DNA of 40,439 bases from the NCBI GenBank assembly GCA_003166955.1, contig PMUI01000090.1:456-40894 (forward strand), read 5' to 3'. A program made the position numbers and the translations under genes. The stretch's first letter is position 1. Each line of letters begins with the position of its first letter. The stretch is from Acidobacterium sp. GTDB lineage: Bacteria > Acidobacteriota > Terriglobia > Terriglobales > Acidobacteriaceae. Under the pieces are notes generated by a model. The model was not told where the DNA came from, ran no database searches, and saw only the letters and a list, made by a program, of their open reading frames with translations. Below, one piece after another: positions 25,334 through 33,056 of the stretch.

Positions 25334-26033
25334 ATGCGAGCAGCAGGCACCAGAGCAGGATGTCGGTGGTCCAGGCGATGGCGAGTCTGACGATCACGCT
25401 GACGACTTCGCCGGAGACGCTTTTGCCAGGCTTCCAGGAAACCAGGGCCGAAGTGAGCTGCGTGGTGAGAATGCAAAAAACGAAGACGGCGATCCAGTAA
25501 AGGATGTGGCGATACGGGCGGCGTGCGTCGCGCCACGAGGGGCGGCGGAGGCCTTGTGTGCTCAGCGTGATGGCGATGGGCAGCAGGAGGGCGGTAATAG
25601 CCCAGATCAGGACGTCGAGAAAAATGCCGAGGCCAGCGATGAGACGCGCGGGTGAGAATGTGATGCGCATGCCGGGGGAGAGCTTCGAATTCCAGAGGTA
25701 GGCGTAGTTGGAGATGCTGTCGCTGCCGGAGCTGATCCATTGGGCGAGCAGAATCCAGAGCGCAGCGACCAGGGCGAAGCCGAGAATACGCAACCAAAAG
25801 GTTGCGCGTGGGCTGTCGGGCCGCAGACGCGAGAAAGTAGCGACCTGCAGCCAGCAGAAGCCGATGACGAGTACGGCTGCCGAGATCATGGAGAAGGCGA
25901 ACTGCCAGGCGTGCGAGTCGGGAATCTGGAGCCACGCGGCTGCGAGGAGCATCGCGACGAGGGTGCCTCCCCACTGCAAAGCGATGATTGAGAAGCGGAA
26001 TTTCGAGAACGCGCGAGGGAGCAGTGCGGTCAT
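25260..26033 (-). CDS. Six-TM membrane protein at the end of the alpha-2-macroglobulin operon
   Basis: A 257-residue integral membrane protein with about six hydrophobic helices: FSIIALQWGGTLVAMLLAAA, WQFAFSMISAAVLVIGFCWL, FWLRILGFALVAALWILLAQ, LIAGLGIFLDVLIWAITALL, HILYWIAVFVFCILTTQLTS and a last one ending near CLLLAFTAAW. It ends in a Pro/Glu/Ala tail (PEPAPEPAIEPAPAP). The start ATG (26031-26033) overlaps the TGA of the macroglobulin gene as ATGA. A much longer frame running upstream to 26819 is an artefact: its added N-terminus is Arg/His-rich shadow sequence of the macroglobulin gene. No catalytic motif is seen. By position it may anchor or position the macroglobulin complex in the inner membrane, as inferred from operon coupling only. 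Confidence 0.8.
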   Translation of the reverse strand: MTALLPRAFSKFRFSIIALQWGGTLVAMLLAAAWLQIPDSHAWQFAFSMISAAVLVIGFCWLQVATFSRLRPDSPRATFWLRILGFALVAALWILLAQWISSGSDSISNYAYLWNSKLSPGMRITFSPARLIAGLGIFLDVLIWAITALLLPIAITLSTQGLRRPSWRDARRPYRHILYWIAVFVFCILTTQLTSALVSWKPGKSVSGEVVSVIVRLAIAWTTDILLWCLLLAFTAAWMDSLPEPAPEPAIEPAPAP

Positions 26034-29000
26034 GGGTTCACCTCTCCCACGTCGAGATGCAGTTCGTCGCTGGTGGCCTGGATGCCGGGCTGATACATGG
26101 GCTCGACATGCACGGGGCTGATTTCGAAGCTGCCGGGGTTGACGACCTTCAGTAGGTAGAAGGATTCCTGGTGGCCGGAGAAGTCGGAGGCGAAGAGGAC
26201 GGCCCGGTCGTCGTGGAATTCGCGGCGCGTGTACCACCACGTCCAGTCTGTGGGGCGAGCGACGATGTTGTAGCTGTCTTCGTTCTGGAGAAATTCTGTG
26301 CCGGCGGGGATGGGGTCTTCGAGGAAGAGATATTTCGCTGCTGATCCGCTGATGGCGATGTGCACAGCGAGGATGTCGCCGATCTGCGCAATGCCTTTGA
26401 GCGGGTCGAGGTTGTAGACGATATTGCCGTTCTTGTCCTTCGTGGGCGTGAGACGGAAGTAGTCGCGCGTGACGTTGAGGGAGAGATTGCCCTGCTGGTA
26501 AAGCTTGTGCTCGGTGGAGAAGTAAGTGCCCTGAGCAGTCCAGTAGGCACGGCCATTGCCGGTGCGGGCGATGTCGATGGTGTTGTGCGCGGCGAGTTTT
26601 CCGGCGGGAACGGTGACGTCGAGGGTGGTGCCGGCGAGCGCATCGGCGGGCGTGAAGTGGCGATGGCCGAGGCTCGCTCCGTTGACGCGGACGTCGGCGT
26701 CGAAGTCCGCGTTGAGTTCCTGCGAATTGGCGAGGTAGTCGGTGAGACCGAAGATGACCATCGCAGTCTGCTCGGTCGAGTTCCACCAATAGCCGTTGTC
26801 GCGATTGAGCATGAGCCACTCGGCGGCTTTGGGCAGCAGCGGACTTTGCGCGTCCGCGTGCGAGAGGAAGCGCATGGCGAAGGCGGTGCTCTGCGCGCTG
26901 TCGTCGTATTCAAGGTCGAGGACGGGGCTGTAGGTCGAGGGCCAGGAGGTGAGGTCGCCCTGCTGCTTCGCCTTGCTCTCGAGGAGCTTTGCGAGGTCGG
27001 CGGCGTGCGCGTCGTTGGCGTGGAGCATGGCGAGGCCGGTGAACGCGAGGCCTTCGGAAGAGAGGTCGTTGCGGCGCGACCACAGCGTGTTGAGCTGTGC
27101 GGATAGGTCGTCGGTGCCGGATTCGGAGAGCGCATAGACGACCCAGGCGCGGAGGTCGGGGATCATGCTCGGGTGCTGGGCGAGCTGCGTCTGGAGGTAT
27201 TGACGGCCGTTCTGCAGCATCTGCTGCCGCTGCGGGTTGAGCGGGTAGGAATTGGCGGCTTCACCGAGACCGCTGACGACGTAGGCGGTCATAAAGACGC
27301 GGCTCGAGTCCTCCTTCCACCAACCCCATCCGCCATCGTCGTGCTGATAGTCGGCGAGGCGATCGAAGCCGGCATCGACTTTGGACTTGAGGTCAGCGGG
27401 ATCGATGTGGCCGCTGAGGTTCAGTTTCTTCAGCGTCTCAGCAACGATGATGTTGGGCAGGAAGCTCGACATGGTCTGCTCGGTGCAGCCCCACGGGTAG
27501 CTGGTGAGGTAGTCGAGCGCGGAGAAGAGACTCCCGGCGATGGAGGGGCTGACTTCGATCTGGAGTTGCTGCGCGGCGGCGTCGGTATTGACGGGGAAGT
27601 CGATGGTGGTGGACGCCGAGTTGCCCGTCGCGACACCACTGTGGCTGATGGTCTGCTTGACGCCGGAGGGCTCGACAGGGAAGGTGAGCTCGAGGGCGTC
27701 GGATTCTTCGTTGGTGAGGGCTTTGGCGAGAAGATCGGCGGTGCCGATCGCGGAGGCTTTGACGCGCCAGAGAACGGTGCCGTCGCTCTTGCTGGCTACG
27801 GTGATTTGCTTCGGCGCACCGGTAACGAGGTTGAGGCCGTGAATGTCGAGGGAGACCTGAATCTGCTTGGCCTGGTCGAGGTAATTGTGGGCGATGACGG
27901 GGATGGTGATCTCGTCCCCTTTGCGCAGGAAGCGCGGGGTACCCATGCGAACGATGACGTTCTTGCGCACGATGACGCGGTCGATCGCGGAGCCGGCCCG
28001 CGAGTCCGAAGTGATGGCGCGGACCGTCGCGCGCCAGGTGGTGAGCGAGTCGGGGAAAGTGAATTTGACGTGGGCGTGGCCCTGCGCGTCGGTGTGGATG
28101 GATGGCGCCCAGTAGGCCGTGTCGGGGAAGGCCTTGCGGACTTTCGGCTGGACCATGTCGTTGCCGGGCTTCACCTGCGCCAGTTGCGGACGGTAACGAC
28201 TCGCGCGCTGAGCCAGCTCGGGGGATTTGTCGCCAGCGGTGCCCGAGAAGTAGTACTGCAGCGATGAGTCAACGGAGGCGTAGCTGAAGCGATTCGGATA
28301 AAGCGTCTTCACCATATCGCCGCTGGAGTCGGGATAGATGGAGTAGATAGCTTCGTCGACGACGCCGAAGCTGAGGTCAGCGCTGACAGGTTTGCCAAGG
28401 GAATCGCGCGTGTAGACGTCGTATTCGGCGGGCTGTTCGGGCTGGAAGACATCCTTATTGCGTTTGATCTCGACCTGCAGTTGCTGCTCGACGGGTGGAA
28501 CCTTGATCTGTTGGCTCGCCTGATAGAGCTGACCGTCTTTAAGGAAGGTGACCGAGACTTCGAGGTTCGGTTGCGAGTCGGTGGTGATGGGCAGGTCGAA
28601 GTTGACGGTCATGCCGTCGGAGGAAATGACCTTGCGGAATTCGACAGAGTAGCCGGTGGCGACGACGAGGGCGTGGAAGGGCGCGACCTGGGAAATGATG
28701 CTGAGGTGCGCGGTGTCGCCGGGTGTGTAGGACTTCTTGTCGGCGACGATCTGGACCGATTGCGCGCCGTTGGAGAACCAGTCGGCTTCGTTGCTGCCGA
28801 ACACCCAGAGCCAGGTGTAGTCCGTGACGGTGCGGCTTTCAGGCGTGGTAGACGAGGCGACGACTTCGGCGCTGCCGGACTGATTGACGGGAATGATGGC
28901 GTGTGCGGTGCCGCGAGCGTCAGTGGTGACGTCGGTGGATCCGCCGTCGGTGGTGGTGGTTTTGCCGTCTGCATATCGACGCCAGGTGAGGCTGAGGTGT

Positions 29001-30736
29001 ACCTGGGTCTGGACGGGCTTGTTGTCGTAATCGACGGCGGTGACGGTGAAGTTGGCGCTCGATCCGGCGCGAACGCTGTAGCTGTCGGGCTCAACGTGGA
29101 TGCGATAGCTGCCGTAGCTGGCCAGGAAGTGGCCGCGACCGGTAATTTCGCGATTGGCTTCGTCGGTAACGCCGGCTTCGATGTAATAGTCCTGATCGGT
29201 GTGGCGTTCCGAAGAGTCTACTTTCGTCGGGACAGTGATCGTGAGCTTGCCATTGGCATCGAGCTTGGCGGTTTGCTCGGACTCCTGGTCGGCACCGTAC
29301 ATATCGGTGTCCGCAGACTGATCCTCGTCGCTCGCGCTGCTGTTGTCGCTCTGGTCTTCGTCTTCGTCCCACCAATAATGCGGCGAGTGGTAGATGCGGT
29401 ACTTCACTTTGCCAAACGCGACAGGCTCGCCGAAGAAGTAGCGCGAGTCGATGACGACCTGGTTGGACTGGCCCTGCAGGACGCGCAGATTCTGCGCGGT
29501 GACGCGGACCTGGTACTCGGGCTTGCGGTAATCCTCGACGCGGAAGCTGCCCGAGACGTCGGCGTCGGTGTCGCCGAGGCGGACGGTGTAGTAGCCGAGC
29601 GCGGCGCTTGTGGGAATAGCGATGTCACCGGTGACCGCGCCGTCAGCGGTGATGGGCATCTGCTGATCGAAGATGGGCTGGTCCTGTTCGTCAGAGATGC
29701 GGACATGGATGGAAGGAATCTTCGGCAGCTCGAGGTGGTTGTCGACGCGCGCCCGCAGCAACGCTTTCCAGTGGACGGTGTGGCCGGGTCGATAAACGGG
29801 GCGATCGGTGTAGACGTATGAAGCCCACTTGTTGCTTTCGGAAGTGTTAAAGGACCAGGCCATCGGGGTGACGGCGGCGAATTCGTCATTCGCTGTCGCT
29901 GTGACCCAGAGACTGTCTTCCCCGTCCCGCACCGTTGCGCCGCCGTGAGGTTCCGCGACTCCATCGGCATCGGTCTCAGCGCGGCCCTGCTCTTTGCGGC
30001 CGAGTCCATAAGCCACCTGCGCGTTGGCGATGGGGGTTCCAGTCTGGCGATCGACAACAAACGCCAGGATGCTGCCGCTGCTGGTGCGGGTAATGAGCAC
30101 CATGCGGCTGACCATGAGCAGCGTGTAGGCCTTGTAATGGCCGTCGGTGGCTTCGACGAGGTAGAGGCCCGCAGGCAGCTGGTCGATGGGTAGGTCCTGC
30201 GAATCGGAGATGTAGGTGGGCGGCATCTCCTGACGCCAGCGCGCGACGAGCTGGTGATCGTTGAGGAGAGGAATCTGCGCGAACTCGGCGACGCCGACGA
30301 TGCGGCTCCGCTTGGCGAGACTGGCTTGTTTGGCGCGGAAGTAGTCGCGGCTCTCGGTGGAGAACTGGCCGCGGAAGAACTGACGGACGAGAAACCAGAG
30401 GTGGTGCTTCCAGTCGTGAAAGCGCTCAAGCCAGGTTCGCTCGTCGATTTGTTCCTGAGGGCCGCCAGGGGAGACGTTGCCGAAGCTGTGCAGGTCAGGG
30501 AGGTCGGTTAGAAATTTTTCGGGGTCGTTGACGCGGTAGACGCGAAACTCCAGCTCGTCGACGTCGTGCGCGTAGAGGTGGATGGTGGGTTTTTCGTCCG
30601 GAGAGAACGTGCGGTTGGTGCTGAGGTTGAAGGAGACGGCGCGGGTGGTTTGGGCTTGGGCAGCGGCGGCGAAAAACAGAAACAGGAGCCCGCAGAGAAG
30701 GGTAAGCGTCAGTCTCCGTCGTGCAGGAGGTTCCAC
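26030..30736 (-). CDS. Bacterial alpha-2-macroglobulin with intact thioester motif
   Basis: A 1568-residue secreted protein starting at GTG inside the end of the DUF1175 gene (28-base overlap). The signal peptide is about residues 1-29 (LTLLCGLLFLFFAAAAQA). A series of macroglobulin-like beta domains fills the N-terminal half. The A2M-family domain is near residues 865-960 (DTAYWAPSIHTDAQGHAHVK, FPDSLTTWRATVRAI). The thioester Cys-x-Glu-Gln is intact as C1084-T-E-Q1087 in YPWGCTEQTMSSFLPN. The alpha/alpha thioester domain continues to about residue 1370 (DDGGWGWWKEDS). Such proteins are thought to trap proteases in the periplasm, the cleaved bait exposing the thioester. Residues 457-487 form an acidic, Ser-rich insert (14 Asp/Glu of 31), unusual within the N-terminal domains. 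No class A pbpC is adjacent; neighbours are DUF1175 and, convergently, a transpeptidase and a SpoIID protein. Confidence 0.95.
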   Translation of the reverse strand: MEPPARRRLTLTLLCGLLFLFFAAAAQAQTTRAVSFNLSTNRTFSPDEKPTIHLYAHDVDELEFRVYRVNDPEKFLTDLPDLHSFGNVSPGGPQEQIDERTWLERFHDWKHHLWFLVRQFFRGQFSTESRDYFRAKQASLAKRSRIVGVAEFAQIPLLNDHQLVARWRQEMPPTYISDSQDLPIDQLPAGLYLVEATDGHYKAYTLLMVSRMVLITRTSSGSILAFVVDRQTGTPIANAQVAYGLGRKEQGRAETDADGVAEPHGGATVRDGEDSLWVTATANDEFAAVTPMAWSFNTSESNKWASYVYTDRPVYRPGHTVHWKALLRARVDNHLELPKIPSIHVRISDEQDQPIFDQQMPITADGAVTGDIAIPTSAALGYYTVRLGDTDADVSGSFRVEDYRKPEYQVRVTAQNLRVLQGQSNQVVIDSRYFFGEPVAFGKVKYRIYHSPHYWWDEDEDQSDNSSASDEDQSADTDMYGADQESEQTAKLDANGKLTITVPTKVDSSERHTDQDYYIEAGVTDEANREITGRGHFLASYGSYRIHVEPDSYSVRAGSSANFTVTAVDYDNKPVQTQVHLSLTWRRYADGKTTTTDGGSTDVTTDARGTAHAIIPVNQSGSAEVVASSTTPESRTVTDYTWLWVFGSNEADWFSNGAQSVQIVADKKSYTPGDTAHLSIISQVAPFHALVVATGYSVEFRKVISSDGMTVNFDLPITTDSQPNLEVSVTFLKDGQLYQASQQIKVPPVEQQLQVEIKRNKDVFQPEQPAEYDVYTRDSLGKPVSADLSFGVVDEAIYSIYPDSSGDMVKTLYPNRFSYASVDSSLQYYFSGTAGDKSPELAQRASRYRPQLAQVKPGNDMVQPKVRKAFPDTAYWAPSIHTDAQGHAHVKFTFPDSLTTWRATVRAITSDSRAGSAIDRVIVRKNVIVRMGTPRFLRKGDEITIPVIAHNYLDQAKQIQVSLDIHGLNLVTGAPKQITVASKSDGTVLWRVKASAIGTADLLAKALTNEESDALELTFPVEPSGVKQTISHSGVATGNSASTTIDFPVNTDAAAQQLQIEVSPSIAGSLFSALDYLTSYPWGCTEQTMSSFLPNIIVAETLKKLNLSGHIDPADLKSKVDAGFDRLADYQHDDGGWGWWKEDSSRVFMTAYVVSGLGEAANSYPLNPQRQQMLQNGRQYLQTQLAQHPSMIPDLRAWVVYALSESGTDDLSAQLNTLWSRRNDLSSEGLAFTGLAMLHANDAHAADLAKLLESKAKQQGDLTSWPSTYSPVLDLEYDDSAQSTAFAMRFLSHADAQSPLLPKAAEWLMLNRDNGYWWNSTEQTAMVIFGLTDYLANSQELNADFDADVRVNGASLGHRHFTPADALAGTTLDVTVPAGKLAAHNTIDIARTGNGRAYWTAQGTYFSTEHKLYQQGNLSLNVTRDYFRLTPTKDKNGNIVYNLDPLKGIAQIGDILAVHIAISGSAAKYLFLEDPIPAGTEFLQNEDSYNIVARPTDWTWWYTRREFHDDRAVLFASDFSGHQESFYLLKVVNPGSFEISPVHVEPMYQPGIQATSDELHLDVGEVNP

Positions 30737-31716
30737 CGATAGACCCCTAGAAAATTCTGGTTGCCGGGTAGGGGGCGCCAGCGCGCGTCAGGATGGTGGA
30801 GCAGGTCCTCGATCGCGACGCGTCGGACTTCGCCCTTCTGTTTGCCGATGGGACCGGTGTGATAAATCACCCAGTCCGCATGCGGTCCTGTGACAACCAT
30901 CGAATGATACTGCGAGTTCTGCTCCAGCTGGCGAAAAAACAATAAATCGCCGGGAAGAGCTGTGTGGACGTTGCGGGAAACGGGGTAAGCGTTAAAGGCA
31001 AGGAGGGCGTGGGCGTCGGCGAACTGGGCAAATGCGCCGCTGTCGGCCGGTGTGTACGCGCCGGGCGTGACGCGGAAAAGATTCAGGCCGAGGCGCGTTT
31101 CCGGGTAGTGATACTGGGCGACCGAGACGAGGGAGGCGAATCGGTCGGCTTCGGGCTGTGCGGTAAGCCAGTGATCGTCGTGCTCGACGAGGGCTTCTCG
31201 ATACGCGAAGCGAAGCAGAGCCGCGCAGTCATCGATTTCCGGGGGCAGCTTCTCGCCCGGCAAGTCGGCTTCCTGTTCGGCGAGAGCCACGAACCAGGAT
31301 CGGAAGGCCTGGCGGTCTTCGGGGGAGTGGAGGTGGAGGGCGTCGGGCAGGCCGTCGTTGTGAGAGTCGGCGTCGATGGGAAGGTAGCGGGCGTTTAGCG
31401 TGTAGCGGCGACCGCGCCAGGCAAAGTGCAGAGCGGCAACGCCGGGCAGAACGGGCGAGCGGACAAGGACGGCGACTGTGCTGCTCGTCTTCTGTTGGAA
31501 GCGAAGCTCGGGAGAGGCGGATTCAATAGAAGATGAATCAAGGGAACGGCCGCTGCGGCGCGCGATGTCCGCGATCGTATAGGTTCGGCCATCGGCGGGG
31601 ACCGAGACCATGGTTCGCGGGACGATGAGCTGGTCGCGAGCGCAACCGGTGGGCGCGAGCAGCGAGCTTGCCAGGAAAACGAAGCGCAGGAATCTGGGTT
31701 TCGCATGCTGTTCCAT
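30709..31716 (-). CDS. DUF1175-family lipoprotein (YfaT-like)
   Basis: A 335-residue protein. Its N-terminus (RFLRFVFLASSLLAPTGCAR) is a signal sequence ending in a probable lipoprotein Cys near residue 25, although the lipobox P-T-G-C is imperfect at the -3 position. The C-terminal two thirds match the DUF1175 pattern: DALHLHSPEDRQAFRSWFVA, EIDDCAALLRFAYREAL, ALPGDLLFFRQLEQNSQYHS, VIYHTGPIG and DARWRPLPGNQNFLGVYRWN. The conserved D-C and later His residues resemble a papain-like/NlpC-P60 arrangement (Cys in DDCAALLRFAYREAL, His in YHSMVV); this is my inference. DUF1175 genes accompany alpha-2-macroglobulin genes in other Proteobacteria (E. coli yfaT beside yfaS). The start ATG at 31714-31716 lies only 9 bases after a perfect TATAAT, so the mRNA may be almost leaderless. 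First gene of a three-gene operon. Confidence 0.82.
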   Translation of the reverse strand: MEQHAKPRFLRFVFLASSLLAPTGCARDQLIVPRTMVSVPADGRTYTIADIARRSGRSLDSSSIESASPELRFQQKTSSTVAVLVRSPVLPGVAALHFAWRGRRYTLNARYLPIDADSHNDGLPDALHLHSPEDRQAFRSWFVALAEQEADLPGEKLPPEIDDCAALLRFAYREALVEHDDHWLTAQPEADRFASLVSVAQYHYPETRLGLNLFRVTPGAYTPADSGAFAQFADAHALLAFNAYPVSRNVHTALPGDLLFFRQLEQNSQYHSMVVTGPHADWVIYHTGPIGKQKGEVRRVAIEDLLHHPDARWRPLPGNQNFLGVYRWNLLHDGD

Positions 31717-31725
31717 GCTGCGGCG

Positions 31726-31731
31726 ATTATA
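31726..31731 (-). promoter_or_regulatory. -10 box of the DUF1175/macroglobulin operon
   Basis: Perfect TATAAT on the minus strand, 9 bases before the ATG at 31716. A start 6-7 bases downstream would leave a leader of only 2-3 bases and no room for a ribosome binding site. No good -35 box lies 16-18 bases upstream. The 86-base gap is shared with the divergent sigma-factor gene. Confidence 0.5.
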
Positions 31732-31802
31732 GAGATCAGATGAATCGAGCCGGAGAATGTCCAATGTTTGGGGTCTCAAGCGTCAAGGGATCAGAGGCAG
31801 GC

Positions 31803-33056
31803 ATGAGTGACGTTGTACTACGGGCGCGCGAAGCTGCGGAGAACATCGCCCGGCGAAGCTACGGCAAGCTGGTCGCCTTTCTGGCATCGCGCACGCGAGA
31901 TGTAGCCGCGGCCGAGGATGCGTTGTCGGAGGCCTTTGCGGCGGCGCTGGCGGATTGGCCGGCGAAGGGTGTGCCCACGAATCCCGAAGCGTGGTTGATG
32001 ACGGTGGCGCGAAGGAAGTGGATCGACGCCGATCGCCATCGCAGCCGCAGCGGCGTGGTCGACGCAGACCTCGAACAAATTGCAGCGGTCATCAGCGCGG
32101 CCCCTGAAGGTGGGCAGATTCCGGACCGGCGTCTCGCGCTGATGTTTGCGTGTGCGCACCCGGCAATCGACGCGAGTGTGAGGGCACCCTTGATCCTTCA
32201 GGCGATCGTGGGCTTGGATGCGGCGACCATTGCGTCGGCGTTTCTCACGTCGCCGGCGGCAATGGGGAAACGCCTGGTGCGTGCGAAGAGCAAGATCCGG
32301 GAGGCCGGGATTCCACTGCGCGTGCCGGAGCGCGAAGAGCTGGCGGGTCGCCTGGATACGGTGCTGGAGGCGATTTATGCCGCGTTCGCTGAAGGATGGA
32401 GCGATGCGATTGGCACGGACATGCTGCGGCGGGATCTGACGGGGGAGGCGTTGTTCCTGGCGCGGCTGGTGGCGGAGATGCTGCCCAATGAGGCAGAGGC
32501 GCTGGGGCTGCTGGCGCTGATGCTGCATGCAGAAGCGCGGCGGCGTGCACGGCGGAATGAGCGCGGCGAATATATGCCGCTGACGGAGCAGAACACGGCG
32601 CTGTGGGATGCACAGATGATCGCGCAGGCTGAGGCGCTGCTGGTCCGCGCCAGCGCGCTCGGGGTGATCGGCCGGTATCAGTTGGAGGCCGCGGTGCAGT
32701 CGGCGCATGTGGCTCGTTGCCGCAACGGTGAGGCGAACTGGGAACAGGTGATGCAGATTTACGATGCGCTGCTGGCGATCACCGCGTCGCCGGTGGTGGC
32801 AATCAATCGCGCATTGGCCATTGCTGAGGTGCATGGAGCGCAGGCTGGCCTGGATGCGATGCCGGATTCGGCCGCCGATGCGCGGTTGGCCGAGTATCAA
32901 CCATACTGGGCGGCGCGCGCGGAGTTGTTGGCACGGGCTGGGTCGAGCGGTCAAGCCTGCCACGCCTACGACGTGGCGATTGGGCTGGAGCGGGATCCGG
33001 CGATCCGGAGCTTTTTGGAGCAGCGGCGGGCGGTTGTGACGGGTTCGCGAGACTAG
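31803..33056 (+). CDS. ECF42-type RNA polymerase sigma factor with C-terminal TPR-like extension
   Basis: A 417-residue protein. Sigma region 2 is at about residues 18-85 (YGKLVAFLASRTRDVAAAED, NPEAWLMTVARRKWIDADRH). Region 4 is at about 115-165 (IVGLDAATIASAFLTSPAAM, KRLVRAKSKIREAG). The long C-terminal part holds the DUF6596 segment (LEAIYAAFAEGWS, ARLVAEMLPNEAEALGLLAL) and helical repeats (SPVVAINRALAIAEVHGAQA). This size and layout are those of ECF42 sigma factors, which have no classical anti-sigma partner and usually sit next to small DGPF/YCII-domain genes; none is present here. The start ATG at 31803 follows GAGGCAGG; another in-frame ATG lies at 31764. Its stop codon shares the four bases CTAG with the stop of the convergent hypF gene. 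It is divergent from the macroglobulin operon, but nothing shows that it controls it. Confidence 0.92.
   Translation: MSDVVLRAREAAENIARRSYGKLVAFLASRTRDVAAAEDALSEAFAAALADWPAKGVPTNPEAWLMTVARRKWIDADRHRSRSGVVDADLEQIAAVISAAPEGGQIPDRRLALMFACAHPAIDASVRAPLILQAIVGLDAATIASAFLTSPAAMGKRLVRAKSKIREAGIPLRVPEREELAGRLDTVLEAIYAAFAEGWSDAIGTDMLRRDLTGEALFLARLVAEMLPNEAEALGLLALMLHAEARRRARRNERGEYMPLTEQNTALWDAQMIAQAEALLVRASALGVIGRYQLEAAVQSAHVARCRNGEANWEQVMQIYDALLAITASPVVAINRALAIAEVHGAQAGLDAMPDSAADARLAEYQPYWAARAELLARAGSSGQACHAYDVAIGLERDPAIRSFLEQRRAVVTGSRD

Noticed and set aside
26034-26819. N-terminal extension of the six-TM protein up to 26819
   Set aside because: The extension is Arg/His-rich shadow of the macroglobulin gene. 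The ATGA overlap start at 26033 gives a natural membrane protein.
27173-29821. Long Gly/Asp/Val-rich plus-strand frames (364 and 446 residues)
   Set aside because: These are antisense shadows of the macroglobulin gene, lacking ribosome binding sites and any domain.
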